Shown: positions 44,998-54,272, numbered from the stretch's first letter. The stretch is DNA of 64,000 bases from Tsuneonella sediminis (GCF_051912845.1 NZ_JBNCBU010000003.1:1-64000), one strand, 5' to 3'. A program made the numbers and translations. Notes: generated by a model not told the origin, from the sequence alone.

Positions 44998-45573
44998 ATG
45001 ACGCTCAGATCGTGCATACGAGAAATGCCGGGGCGACTTGTCCCGGCATTTCTCGTCTCGCTTGCCTGCCTCGTGCCCGCGCCTGCCGGAGCGCAAGGCG
45101 TTCCGGCAGTCCAGGCTCCGCCTGCCTCGCGCCCGGTTCCCGATCAGCTTGAGCTGTCCAAGCTCATCTGGTCCACCATGCTCGCGGTCGACCATGCCAA
45201 TCGCTCGGGCAACTATTCGGTGCTCCGCGATCTCGGCGCGCAAGGGTTCCAGATCAACAACGACGCGGCCCGGCTCGGCCAGATCTTTGCCGGGCTTCGC
45301 AGCAGCCGGATCGATCTTTCGAATTCCCTGCTCGTCCCTCCGACCTACACCGAGCCGCCGCGCCAGATCCAACCCGATGTTTTCGAGGTGAAGGGCCTGT
45401 TCCAGCTGCGGCCGACGGCCCTGCAGTTCGATATGTATTTCCAGTGGGAGCAAGGACGCTGGAAACTGTTCGGAATCGACATTCAGCCGGTCCAGATGGT
45501 GGAGGCGATGCCCGCTGCGGTGATGCCGCCCCCACCCGCCCGGCAACAGGACCCGGTGCCGCGCAGGCGCTGA
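44998..45573 (+). CDS. secreted hypothetical protein
   Basis: The protein has up to 191 residues. An internal ATG (45025) gives a cleaner signal peptide (MPGRLVPAFLVSLACLVPAPAGAQ, seen in pieces) than the first ATG. The mature part has one folded domain of mixed helix and strand (residues about 45-165): LELSKLIWSTMLAVDHAN, then SNSLLVPPTYTEPPRQIQPD and FDMYFQWEQGRWKLFGIDI. This resembles the NTF2-like/DUF4019 class of secreted proteins, but I cannot assign it. A Pro-rich tail follows. A perfect hairpin overlaps its start region. Its TGA abuts the TGA of convergent selO (TGATCA). Confidence 0.65.
   Translation: MTLRSCIREMPGRLVPAFLVSLACLVPAPAGAQGVPAVQAPPASRPVPDQLELSKLIWSTMLAVDHANRSGNYSVLRDLGAQGFQINNDAARLGQIFAGLRSSRIDLSNSLLVPPTYTEPPRQIQPDVFEVKGLFQLRPTALQFDMYFQWEQGRWKLFGIDIQPVQMVEAMPAAVMPPPPARQQDPVPRRR
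45018..45056 (+). terminator. perfect 15-bp hairpin, terminator-like, overlapping a start region
   Basis: Bases 45018-45032 (ACGAGAAATGCCGGG) pair perfectly with 45042-45056 (CCCGGCATTTCTCGT), with a 9-base loop. It stands 38 bases after the autotransporter stop, where a terminator is expected, but no U-tract follows (CTCGCTTG). The left arm contains the ATG at 45025 that could start the next gene, so it could also mask that start. Confidence 0.6.
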
Positions 45574-46971
45574 TCAGGCGCTCGCTGCGGCTGCCGGCGG
45601 GGCGCCGAGCGCGTTGCCAAGGCGCCGAATGGCCGCGATCTCGTCCATCAGAGGCGACCAGTCGTCGCGCTCGTCGATCGCCGACCAGAGCTGTTCGACC
45701 CGGTCGATGACGAGCGAGGGCGGTGCCGGCTCGTCCCACAACGGGTGAGAGGCCCCCGCTGGCTCGTAGCTTTCGAAGGCTTCGGCAAGCGCGCCATCGG
45801 CAACGCGGCCGAAACGGTGCCGGTGAAAGAAGCTGTCCGGCGGCTCGCCGCTTTCCCGCATCGCGGTCTCGCACGCCGCGACGAGCGCCGCGTCGCGTTC
45901 CTCGCCCTGCGATGCCAGTCCCAGCCGCCACAGCCAGCGGCGGCGGATATGCGCCATGTAGAGCGGTCCGAACCGCTCGAGCGCGGTGAGCAGCGGCGGC
46001 GCCTCGGCCACGCCGCGCAGAGCGATCGCGAGCTGTCCGCAATTCCAGTAGAGCGCCTCTGGCTGGCGGCCGAAGGCATAGAGGCCCGCATGGTCGAAAT
46101 AGGCGGCGGTAAACCCGGCGTCCCATTCGGGCAGGAAGCGCCACGGACCATAGTCGAAGCTTTCGCCCGTGACGTTCATGTTGTCGGTGTTGAGCACCCC
46201 GTGGACAAAGCCCGCCACCATCCAGCTGGCGGCAAGGTCGGCGAGCCGTTCGACCACCTGATGCATCAGGATGACGGCTGGCTCTTCGCGGCACGGTGCG
46301 TCGAGCGGGGGAAGGGGTCCGGGAAACTGGGACAGGCAATAACCTATCAGTTCCTTCATCTGTTGCGCCTCCTCCAGCGCGGCGAGGCGCTGGAAGCTGC
46401 CGATGCGGATGTGCCCGTGGCTGAGCCGCACGAGCACGGCGGAACGGGTGGGCGACGGCTCGTCGCCGCGCCAGAGTTCCTCACCCGTCTCGACGATCGA
46501 GAACGTCCGGCTGGTGTTAACGCCGAGCGCCTCGAGCATCTCGGTCGCCAGCAGTTCGCGCACCGCGCCCTTCAGCGTCAGCCGGCCATCCGCGGTGCGG
46601 CTCCACGGCGTCGTGCCGGACCCCTTCGTTCCGAGTTCGAGCAGGCGGCCATCGGTGCTTCGCATCTGCGCGAAGGTGAACCCGCGCCCGTCGCCGATCT
46701 CGGGGTTGTACACGCGAAACTGGTGGCCGTGATACCGCAGGGCGAGCGGCCCGGGCAGCGTGCCAGGTAGCGGTTCGAAGCGCGCGAAGCGGGCAATCCA
46801 TTCGTCATCCGCGAGTCCCGACAGACCTACGGCGGCTGCCGCGCGGTCGTTGCGCCAGCGCAGGATCGCTTTCGGAAAATCCGCTGGTTCGACCGGGTCG
46901 GCAAGCCAGTCTGCGAGTTCGAGGAGGGGCCGTTCGGGCCGGTATACGGCAGGTTGCTCTCCGGCGTTCAT
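45574..46971 (-). CDS. selO: protein adenylyltransferase SelO
   Basis: The 465-residue pseudokinase-fold protein matches SelO (YdiU family), which transfers AMP from ATP to Ser, Thr or Tyr of target proteins in redox stress. Key blocks are in order: YHGHQFRVYNPEIGDGRGF (quoted in part, YNPEIGDGRG), ELGTKGSGTTPWSRTADGRL, RTFSIVETGEE, and the metal-binding HGVLNTDNMNVTG with DYGPWRF. This bacterial type ends without a selenocysteine. Its length is a little below the family average. It is divergent from the glycosyltransferase gene. Confidence 0.93.
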   Translation of the reverse strand: MNAGEQPAVYRPERPLLELADWLADPVEPADFPKAILRWRNDRAAAAVGLSGLADDEWIARFARFEPLPGTLPGPLALRYHGHQFRVYNPEIGDGRGFTFAQMRSTDGRLLELGTKGSGTTPWSRTADGRLTLKGAVRELLATEMLEALGVNTSRTFSIVETGEELWRGDEPSPTRSAVLVRLSHGHIRIGSFQRLAALEEAQQMKELIGYCLSQFPGPLPPLDAPCREEPAVILMHQVVERLADLAASWMVAGFVHGVLNTDNMNVTGESFDYGPWRFLPEWDAGFTAAYFDHAGLYAFGRQPEALYWNCGQLAIALRGVAEAPPLLTALERFGPLYMAHIRRRWLWRLGLASQGEERDAALVAACETAMRESGEPPDSFFHRHRFGRVADGALAEAFESYEPAGASHPLWDEPAPPSLVIDRVEQLWSAIDERDDWSPLMDEIAAIRRLGNALGAPPAAAASA

Positions 46972-47067
46972 CCGGCGATAGTGGGGACATGGGCGCGGCG
47001 GTGCAAGGCGCGCCCGCGAATACGGAAGGGGCCGCACCGACACGATGATCTGGGACCAGGCGGCGGC

Positions 47068-48219
47068 ATGAGCGCGGAGCAGGCCGCGCCACCGCGCATC
47101 CTCCATCTCCATTCGACGTTCGCCAGCGGCGGCAAGGAACGCAGGGCGGTCCGGCTGATGAATGCCTTCGGACCGAAGGTTCATCATGCGATCGTATCCG
47201 GCGTCCCGGGGCAAACGTCCGCAGCCGCGGAGATAAGTCGGGCGCTCAAGGTCGCGTGGCCGAAGGATTTCCCGCCCTTGCAGGGCCGTCCGACGCCGGG
47301 CCGGCTCAAGAGGATTGCCGAGGCGATGCGCGGCTACGACCTCGTGCTGACCTACAACTGGGGCGCGATGGACGCGGTGATGGCGAGCACGCTGTTCGGG
47401 GAGGCGTTCGGCTTGCCGCCGCTGATCCACCACGAGGACGGCTTCAACGAGGACGAGCAACGCCGTCTCAAGCCGGCGCGCAACCTCTACCGGCGGATTG
47501 CACTGGGCCGGGCGAGAGGGTTGGTGGTCCCGTCCGAGACGCTCGAGGAGATCGCGCTGACGACATGGGCCCAGCCGATCGGCCGCGTGCGGCGCATCGC
47601 GAACGGGATCGATACCGAAGCCTTCGCAAAGGCGCCCAGGGCCGACGCGCTACCGGGGCTGGTCAAGCGCCCCGGCGAATTCTGGGTCGGAACGCTGGCG
47701 GGTCTGCGCCCGGTCAAGAACCTTTCCGCACTGGTCCGCGCGGTCGCCCCGCTACCCGAGTTCTGCCAGCTCGTCATCGTGGGCGAGGGACCCGAGCGCG
47801 AGGCGATCCGCGCCGAGGCGGAGCGTCTCGGCATCGAACACCGGGTGCACCTTGTCGGCCATGTACAGGCGCCCGAGCGGTTCGTCGCACTGTTCGATCT
47901 GTTCGCGCTCTCCTCGCATTCCGAACAGTTCCCGATTTCGCTGGTCGAGGCGATGGCAGCCGGCCGCCCGGTCGCGGCCTATGACGTCGGCGACGTGGCC
48001 GGGATGGTCGCAACCGAGAACCGGCCGCTGATCGTGCCGCCCGGCGACGAGGACGCGCTGTCGCGAGCAATCGGGTCCCTGCTCTACGATACCGAGGCGC
48101 GCGCCGCGTTGCGCAGGGCGAACCGGGCGAGGGCGCGCGAGGAATTCGACGAGAAGACCATGATCGCCGCCTATCGCCGGCTCTACGCTAGCGCCATGGG
48201 CCGGCCGACCCTCCCCTAG
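47068..48219 (+). CDS. GT4-family glycosyltransferase
   Basis: The 383-residue protein has two Rossmann-like domains of the GT-B fold. The donor-site region carries the typical retaining GT4 signature EQFPISLVEAMAAGRP near residue 295, with the EX7E pair, and GLRPVKNLSALVRA near 215 at the domain start. The N-terminal half opens with ILHLHSTFASGGKERRAVRL. It probably adds a sugar to an envelope glycolipid or polysaccharide. No sugar operon surrounds it, so the acceptor is unknown. ATG at 47068 is chosen because upstream codons have no match to the fold. Confidence 0.87.
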   Translation: MSAEQAAPPRILHLHSTFASGGKERRAVRLMNAFGPKVHHAIVSGVPGQTSAAAEISRALKVAWPKDFPPLQGRPTPGRLKRIAEAMRGYDLVLTYNWGAMDAVMASTLFGEAFGLPPLIHHEDGFNEDEQRRLKPARNLYRRIALGRARGLVVPSETLEEIALTTWAQPIGRVRRIANGIDTEAFAKAPRADALPGLVKRPGEFWVGTLAGLRPVKNLSALVRAVAPLPEFCQLVIVGEGPEREAIRAEAERLGIEHRVHLVGHVQAPERFVALFDLFALSSHSEQFPISLVEAMAAGRPVAAYDVGDVAGMVATENRPLIVPPGDEDALSRAIGSLLYDTEARAALRRANRARAREEFDEKTMIAAYRRLYASAMGRPTLP

Positions 48220-48362
48220 GCGGCATCGCGGTGCCTGCGCGCCGCGCTTCACGGGGCGTTCACCGGCCGGGGGACATCCGGGATTCGACATTGAATTGAA
48301 CCGCCCATCGGCTAAAGACCGCGCGCACCAGACCCTTCCCCAGCACGAGACGACCGACGCCT

Positions 48363-49130
48363 GTGGCCCTTCGACCAGACAGCGACCTGACCCCCGAGGA
48401 AAAACGCGCCCGCGCGCAGGCCGCGCAGGAAGACGTTCTCCTGCGCGAGGTCGACGAGGCGGTGCGGCAGGACCAGTATGCGGAAGCCGCGCAGAAATAT
48501 GGCAAGGTGATCGTCGCGGCAGCCGTGCTCGTGCTTGCCGCATTCGGCGGATACCTTTTCTGGGACAGCCGCCAGGATGCCCGGAGCGAAGCCGATAGCG
48601 AGCAGCTGGTGCGGGCGCTCGACGAAGTGCAGCGCGGCAACCTCGCCAGCGGCGACGAGGCCCTGGTCCCGGTGATCGACGACGGAACCGACGGCGCCCG
48701 CGCCGCCGCGCTGTTGCTCAAGGCCGGGATCGCAATGGAGCAGAACAAACCCGCCGAGGCCGCGGCGCTTTACGAGCAGGTATCGGCCGACGACCGGGTG
48801 CCCGAGGCGTTCCGCAACCTTGCTACGATCCGCTTCGTCGCGGCGCGTTACGACACCATGAAGCCGGCCGAAGTGGTCGCCCGGTTGAAGCCGCTGGCTG
48901 TGCCCGGAAGCGCGTGGTTCGGCCCTGCGGGAGAACTGGTAGCGATGGCCTATCTCGACCAGGGCAACCAGGCCGAAGCCGGCGCGCTGTTCGCAGCAGT
49001 CGCGCGTGACAAGAACACGTCCGACAGCTTGCGGTCGCGGGCGCGCCAGATGGCGGGCCTTCTCGGCGTCGATGCGATCGACGATGTCGATACCGTGATC
49101 GGCGAGACCGCGGCTGGCGCCGCCCAATGA
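48363..49130 (+). CDS. YfgM-like tetratricopeptide membrane protein
   Basis: The 255-residue protein begins at a GTG. It has a charged N-terminal region with REVDEAVRQDQYAEAAQKYGK, one transmembrane helix near residues 52-68 (VIVAAAVLVLAAFGGYLFW, quoted), and a periplasmic TPR-like repeat part rich in Ala (LKAGIAMEQNKPAEAAALYEQV; FGPAGELVAMAYLDQGNQAEA). YfgM-like proteins attach to the SecYEG translocon and to chaperones. Its stop overlaps the start of bamB (ATGA), a conserved pairing. Confidence 0.82.
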   Translation: MALRPDSDLTPEEKRARAQAAQEDVLLREVDEAVRQDQYAEAAQKYGKVIVAAAVLVLAAFGGYLFWDSRQDARSEADSEQLVRALDEVQRGNLASGDEALVPVIDDGTDGARAAALLLKAGIAMEQNKPAEAAALYEQVSADDRVPEAFRNLATIRFVAARYDTMKPAEVVARLKPLAVPGSAWFGPAGELVAMAYLDQGNQAEAGALFAAVARDKNTSDSLRSRARQMAGLLGVDAIDDVDTVIGETAAGAAQ

Positions 49131-50506
49131 CCATTTCTAGGACCGTGATCCCGATGACAACTGCCAACGCCTTTCGCACCGCCGCCCGCTCGGGCGTCGC
49201 CCTCGCGCTTGCGCTGGGCCTGTCGGCCTGCGCCGGCGGGCTGTTCGGCGGAGGCAAGGACAAGAAGGTGACCCCGACCGTGGGCAACCGGGTGCCCGTG
49301 CTCTCGCGGATCGAGACGGCGAAAGTCGACCCCGCGCTTGCCGGAATTTCGGTGGTCCTGCCACCCGAACGGACCAACGCGGAATGGCCGCAGGCCGGCG
49401 GCAATGCCGGCAAGAGCTACGGCCACCTCGCGCTTCCCGCCAACCTTGCCCGGGCCTGGACCGCGTCGGTCGCCGGCTCGAGCGACCGACGCCGCCTCGC
49501 TGCTGCGCCCGTGGTGGGCGATGGGAAGCTTTTCGTCGCCGATTCCGACGGCGTCGTCAGCGCGTTCGATGCGCAGAGCGGTCGCAAGTTGTGGTCGCAG
49601 GCCGCCGAAGTTGGCGGTAATCTGCGGCCGGCCAATTTCGGCGGCGGCGTCAGCTTCGACGGCGGCCGGGTCTATGCCACCAACGGCGTAGGCGAGGTGC
49701 TGGCGCTCGACGCAAACACCGGCGCGCAGGTCTGGAAGGTAAAGCCGGCCGGCCCGCTGCGTGGTGCGCCGACGGTCGCGTTCGGTTCGGTCTACGTCAT
49801 GACCCAGGACAACCAGCTGATCGCGCTGTCGGCCGGCGACGGCAAACAGCAGTGGAGCGAATCGGGATCGACCACCCAGACGGGCCTATTCGGCGTCGCG
49901 TCGCCCGCCGCGGCGCAGGGCACGGTGATTGCCGGCTATTCGAGCGGCGAGCTGGTCGCCTATCGCTACGAGAACGGCCGCACTCTGTGGGCGGATGCGC
50001 TCGCCCGCACGTCGATCTCGACCGAAGTCGGCGCGCTGTCGGATATCGACGCCGATCCGATCATCGACCAGGGGCGGGTCTACGCGCTTGGCCAGGGCGG
50101 GCGCATGGCGGCCTACGAGCTCGTCACCGGGCAGCGGATCTGGGAACTCAACCTCGCCGGAATTTCGACCCCGGCGGTCGCGGGCGAGTGGATCTTCACG
50201 CTGACCGACGATGCCCGCCTGCTGGCGATTGCGCGCGGCAGCGGCCGGGTGCGCTGGGTCTCCGATCTCGGGCGGTGGAAGAACCCCGAGAAGAAGAAGG
50301 ACCCGCTGTTCTGGACCGGGCCGGTCCTGGCGGGGAACGCGCTGTGGGTCGCCAATTCGGAAGGCCAGATCTACCGCGTCAGCATTGAGGAAGGCTCGGC
50401 GAGCCTGTTCCAGACGCTGAAGGATCCGATCGCCCAGGCGCCGGTAGTTGCCGGCGGGACGCTGTACGTCCTCGACGAGGGCGGCACGATACACGCCTTC
50501 CGCTGA
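49127..50506 (+). CDS. bamB: outer-membrane assembly lipoprotein BamB
   Basis: The 459-residue protein has a lipoprotein signal (LGLSACAGG, Cys about residue 35) and a PQQ-like beta-propeller of eight blades. Repeats such as GKLFVADSDGVVSAFDAQSGRKLW and GRVYATNGVGEVLALDANTGAQVW are seen. BamB is part of the BAM complex that folds outer-membrane barrels. An alternative ATG nine codons downstream (49154) gives a shorter n-region. The usual downstream neighbour, the GTPase gene der, is absent. Confidence 0.9.
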   Translation: MTISRTVIPMTTANAFRTAARSGVALALALGLSACAGGLFGGGKDKKVTPTVGNRVPVLSRIETAKVDPALAGISVVLPPERTNAEWPQAGGNAGKSYGHLALPANLARAWTASVAGSSDRRRLAAAPVVGDGKLFVADSDGVVSAFDAQSGRKLWSQAAEVGGNLRPANFGGGVSFDGGRVYATNGVGEVLALDANTGAQVWKVKPAGPLRGAPTVAFGSVYVMTQDNQLIALSAGDGKQQWSESGSTTQTGLFGVASPAAAQGTVIAGYSSGELVAYRYENGRTLWADALARTSISTEVGALSDIDADPIIDQGRVYALGQGGRMAAYELVTGQRIWELNLAGISTPAVAGEWIFTLTDDARLLAIARGSGRVRWVSDLGRWKNPEKKKDPLFWTGPVLAGNALWVANSEGQIYRVSIEEGSASLFQTLKDPIAQAPVVAGGTLYVLDEGGTIHAFR

Positions 50507-50564
50507 GCCGGCAGCGCGGCGGGCGGTTACCGGCTGTTTAACCCTTACTCGCTAACGCGGGCGC

Positions 50565-51947
50565 GTGACCGACGCGCGTCCCACTGCATTGCCCGATGCC
50601 CCGCCGCGGAGCGACGTCTCGCCGTGGGTGGGTCTGGCGGGACTTGCGGGGCTGTTCGCGTGGATCGCGGTCTGCCGCCACTGGCCGCTGATCGCCGAGA
50701 CCCTGGCCGTTCCCGGGCCGCGCGCCCGACTTGACGGTCCCCATGCCGCGGTCGCCGCGATGCTGTTCTCCACCGCGCCGATGGTCGCGGTCTCGTTGCT
50801 GGTCGACAAGGTCCATCGCCGTGCGTCGACCGGCATCGACTGGTCGAAGCCCGCACCGCTCGCGCAGACCGCGGCGACTTCCGCGGTCAAGCTGGCCGGC
50901 CTGTGGGCGACATGGATAATCATGGCCTGCGGCTACGCGCTCGGTCGCTGGTACTGGGACGGACAATACCTGTTCGCGATGCAGGTGCTCGAGGCGGCGG
51001 CGATCCCCCTGTTCGTACTGTCGATACCCTATGTCGTGTGGCTCGACCGGTATCTCGAAAGCCCGCGCGACCATGCCTGGCACTTCGGCGCCATGCTCTT
51101 GGGACGCGAGGCGCACGATTTCGAGGCGGTGAAGAAGCACTGGCGTGCATGGATCATCAAGGGCTTCTTCGGCGCGTTCATGATCTCGATCCTGCCGCCG
51201 GGGTTCGCTGCCTCCGTGAACGCCGATTACGCCGGCATCGCGAGCGATCCGGCGGCACTCGGCATGGCGCTGATCATGCTGCTGTTCCTTGTCGACGTGC
51301 AGATCGGGACGGTCGGCTACCTGATGACCTTCCGCCCGCTCGACGCGCACATCCGCAGCGGCAACCCCTATCTTGCCGGCTGGCTCGCCGCGCTGATGTG
51401 CTACCCGCCGTTCGTGTTCGCGATCATGGGCTCGGGCCTCCTCGGCTACGAGTTCGGCACCCCGGGGCAGGGGGACGCCAACTGGACGGTCTGGCTTGCC
51501 GGCCAGCCGCTGCTCCTGTGGACCTGGGCGGCGCTGCTGGTGGCGCTCACCGCCATTTATGCCTGGGCGACGGTCGCGTTCGGCCTCCGGTTCTCCAACC
51601 TCACCTATCGGGGAGTCCTGACGGGCGGTCCATACCGCTTCACCCGCCACCCGGCCTATCTCAGCAAGAACCTGTTCTGGTGGCTGTCGACGCTGCCGTT
51701 CCTCGTCACCAACGCCTCGGCGACCGATGCGGTGCGCAACGTCGCGAGCCTGCTGCTCGTCAACCTCATCTACTACTGGCGCGCACGGACCGAAGAGGAC
51801 CACCTGTGGCACGAGGACGCGAAGTACCGGGCCTATCACGCTTGGATGAGCGAACACGGGCTCGTCACCGCGCCGCTCACCCGGCTCAAGCGCCGCCTCG
51901 GCGTGCGGGTGCGCGGGTTCGATCCGGTCGCCGAGCCTGCGGAATAG
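50565..51947 (+). CDS. isoprenylcysteine carboxyl methyltransferase (ICMT)-like membrane protein
   Basis: The 460-residue protein has about ten membrane segments. The C-terminal domain (about residues 330-430) has the ICMT/PEMT family pattern: GPYRFTRHPAYLSKNLFW, then RARTEEDHLW, where the conserved RxxxEE lies near the SAM-binding site. The extra N-terminal membrane domain of about 300 residues is unusual for the short ICMT members. It may methylate a lipid, a quinone precursor or an isoprenoid; the target is unknown. A GTG start is used, 59 bases after bamB. Its TAG abuts the stop of gshA. Confidence 0.75.
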   Translation: MTDARPTALPDAPPRSDVSPWVGLAGLAGLFAWIAVCRHWPLIAETLAVPGPRARLDGPHAAVAAMLFSTAPMVAVSLLVDKVHRRASTGIDWSKPAPLAQTAATSAVKLAGLWATWIIMACGYALGRWYWDGQYLFAMQVLEAAAIPLFVLSIPYVVWLDRYLESPRDHAWHFGAMLLGREAHDFEAVKKHWRAWIIKGFFGAFMISILPPGFAASVNADYAGIASDPAALGMALIMLLFLVDVQIGTVGYLMTFRPLDAHIRSGNPYLAGWLAALMCYPPFVFAIMGSGLLGYEFGTPGQGDANWTVWLAGQPLLLWTWAALLVALTAIYAWATVAFGLRFSNLTYRGVLTGGPYRFTRHPAYLSKNLFWWLSTLPFLVTNASATDAVRNVASLLLVNLIYYWRARTEEDHLWHEDAKYRAYHAWMSEHGLVTAPLTRLKRRLGVRVRGFDPVAEPAE

Positions 51948-53318
51948 TCAGAAGCTGTACTTGTAGACCCGGGTGATGTCGCCGTTCCACTCGCCGTGGA
52001 ACTTGTCGAGCAGCCGCTGGGCGGGCACCTTCCCGCTGGCGACGATCTCCTCGAGCGTTTCCAGGAAGCCGGTCTCGTTGTCGCCGCTGGAATTGAGTTC
52101 GCCGCGCGCCGCAAGACCGGCGCGGGCGATCCCCAGCACTTCGGGCGCGATGTCGCGCAACGTGCGCCCGCCCGGGACCGGTGCGTCGAGCGCGAGCTTC
52201 GGTACGCTCGATCGGAGGGTCTCGCGCTCTTCCATCGACCAGTCTTTGACGAGGTCCCATGCGGCGTCGAGCGCGCCCTGATCGTACAGCAGGCCGACCC
52301 ACAGCGCGGGCAGGGCGCAGATCCGGCTCCACGGTCCCCCGTCGGCGCCGCGCATCTCGAGGAACGACTTCAGACGCACTTCCGGAAAGGCTGTCGACAG
52401 ATGGTCCCACCAGTCGCTCATCCGCGGCTTCTCGCCCGGCAGCACCGACAGATCGCCGTCGAGGAAATCGCGGAAGCTGAGGCCGGCGGCGTCGATGTAC
52501 CTGCCGTCGCGGAAGACGAAATACATCGGCACGTCGAGCATGTAGTCGGCATAGCGTTCGTACCCGAACCCGTCCTCGAAGACGAACGGGATCATTCCGG
52601 TGCGCTGCGGATCCGTGTCCGACCAGATGTGGCTGCGATAGCTGAGATAGCCGTTGGGCCGCCCTTCCGTGAACGGCGAGTTGGCGAACAGCGCGGTAGC
52701 GAGCGGCTGAAGCGCAAGGCTGACGCGGAACTTCTGCGCCATGTCCGCCTCGCTCGAATAGTCGAGGTTAGTCTGGATCGTGCAGGTCCGCAGCATCATG
52801 TCGAGACCCAGCGTGCCGACCCGCGGCATATGCCGCATCATGATTTCGTAGCGGCCCTTGGGCATGATCGGGAGTTCTTCGCGGGTCTTGTCGGGCCACA
52901 TGCCGAGCCCGAGGAAACCGACCCCGCACTGCTCGCCGATCGCCTTCACCTGCGTCAGGTGGCGGCCGGTCTCGGCGCAGGTCTGGTGCAGGTTCACCAC
53001 CGGCGCGCCCGACAGCTCGAGCTGGCCCGCGGGCTCGAGGCTGACGGTCCCGTCCGGCCCGCTCATCGCGATGACCTTTCCGTCCTCCTCGACCGGGCTC
53101 CAGCCGAACCGGGTCAGCGACATCAGGAGATCGCGAATGCCGCAGGCCTCGTCATACGAGGGGGCATGAAAATCGGGCAGCTTGTAGACGAGCTTCTCGT
53201 GCTCGGTGCCGATTCGCCACGCCTCGCGCGGCTTTTCGCCTGCGGCCATTGGGGCCACGAGCTGCTCGCGGCTTTCGATGATGGGGTCGTCCGCTTCGGA
53301 GGCCTGCCGCGTGCTCAT
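51948..53318 (-). CDS. gshA: glutamate-cysteine ligase
   Basis: The 456-residue protein is of the plant/alphaproteobacterial class of glutamate-cysteine ligases, which make gamma-glutamylcysteine for glutathione. Recognised blocks are IGTEHEKLVYK near residue 37, MSGPDGTVSLEPAGQLELSGAP near residue 85-105, MMLRTCTIQTNLDYSSE, and DVPMYFVFRDGRYIDAAGLSF. The class is regulated by a redox disulfide in plants, but in bacteria this is not established. gshB is not adjacent. rsmE lies 41 bases upstream on the same strand. Confidence 0.94.
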   Translation of the reverse strand: MSTRQASEADDPIIESREQLVAPMAAGEKPREAWRIGTEHEKLVYKLPDFHAPSYDEACGIRDLLMSLTRFGWSPVEEDGKVIAMSGPDGTVSLEPAGQLELSGAPVVNLHQTCAETGRHLTQVKAIGEQCGVGFLGLGMWPDKTREELPIMPKGRYEIMMRHMPRVGTLGLDMMLRTCTIQTNLDYSSEADMAQKFRVSLALQPLATALFANSPFTEGRPNGYLSYRSHIWSDTDPQRTGMIPFVFEDGFGYERYADYMLDVPMYFVFRDGRYIDAAGLSFRDFLDGDLSVLPGEKPRMSDWWDHLSTAFPEVRLKSFLEMRGADGGPWSRICALPALWVGLLYDQGALDAAWDLVKDWSMEERETLRSSVPKLALDAPVPGGRTLRDIAPEVLGIARAGLAARGELNSSGDNETGFLETLEEIVASGKVPAQRLLDKFHGEWNGDITRVYKYSF

Positions 53319-53359
53319 GCCGGTGGCCCTAGAAAACGCAAAAGCTGTGCGCCAGCGAT

Positions 53360-54133
53360 TTAATCGCGTCCCGCTGACCAGTCGCCCGCCGTGCCCATCC
53401 AGAGCGCGGTCGCGGCGATTGCCGCGGTCTCGCCGCGCAGGATCCGCGGGCCGAGCGTGATGGGGAGCGCCTGCGAATGGGCGCGGATGGCGGCGCGCTC
53501 ATCGTCGTCGAAGCCGCCTTCGGGACCGGTCAGCAGGGCGGCCGGCGATCCGGCGCGCGAGAAGACCCCCGCCGCAGGTTCGCCGCCGCACTCGTCCGCG
53601 AACAACAGCGCCCGGCCCGCCGGCCAGTCGCGCAGGAGGGCCGACAGCGCCAGCGGTTCGGCGATTGCGGGCAGCGCGGTCCGGGCGCATTGCTCGGCCG
53701 CCTCGATCATCACCGTCCTGGCGCGATCGGGATTGAGCTTGTCCGCGACGCAGCGGCGAGTCACCACGGGCTGGATCCGCGCGACCCCCAGTTCGGTCGC
53801 CTTCTCGATTACCGTGTCGAACCGGTCCTTCTTGAGCAGCGCGGCACAGAGCCAGAAATCGGGCACCTCCTCGCGTGGGCGCAGCCGCTCGACCGGCTCG
53901 AGCGCCACCTCGCGCCGGTCTGCCGCCACTACCCGCGCGGCCCATTCGCCGGTCTCGTCGTCGCACAGGACAACCGCGTCGCCTGGCGAGGCGCGCATCA
54001 CCCGCGACAGGTAGTGCGCCTGGTTGCCGCCCACCGCAACTATCGCGCCCGCAGCGAGCGGCGGCGGGACGAACAGGCGCGGCGCGCTGCGGGGCGGCCA
54101 CGCGGGGCGCATCGGAGAGGGGATTGCTGGCAT
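53360..54133 (-). CDS. rsmE: 16S rRNA (uracil1498-N3)-methyltransferase
   Basis: The 257-residue SPOUT methyltransferase adds a methyl group to U1498 of 16S rRNA. The trefoil-knot SAM site is seen as LLTGPEGGFDDDE near residue 210 and LGPRILRGETAA near residue 235. The N-terminal PUA-like part has QAHYLSRVMRASPGD. The start is uncertain: ATG at 54133 or at 54112, neither with a clear SD. gshA follows on the same strand by 41 bases. ubiA is divergent. Confidence 0.9.
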   Translation of the reverse strand: MPAIPSPMRPAWPPRSAPRLFVPPPLAAGAIVAVGGNQAHYLSRVMRASPGDAVVLCDDETGEWAARVVAADRREVALEPVERLRPREEVPDFWLCAALLKKDRFDTVIEKATELGVARIQPVVTRRCVADKLNPDRARTVMIEAAEQCARTALPAIAEPLALSALLRDWPAGRALLFADECGGEPAAGVFSRAGSPAALLTGPEGGFDDDERAAIRAHSQALPITLGPRILRGETAAIAATALWMGTAGDWSAGRD

Positions 54134-54249
54134 GATCGGGCGCTGTCCTACATGGTGGGTTTGTGCCAAGGAAGGGCCATGCCGCGGTTCCCGCTCCCGA
54201 TGCAGTCGCCTGTCATTGCCGGCAAACCGGGACCGGCTTTTGCTGCTCA

Positions 54250-54272
54250 GGACAGTGTGACACGTGTGACAC
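54250..54272. repeat. tandem GTGTGACAC motif in the rsmE-ubiA promoter gap
   Basis: GTGTGACAC is repeated twice directly (54255-54263 and 54264-54272), inside the 16-mer GGACAGTGTGACACGT (54250-54265). A 15-of-16 match to this 16-mer occurs inverted at 30894-30909 upstream of hpf. This suggests a shared operator or dispersed repeat, but two copies are few. Confidence 0.4.
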
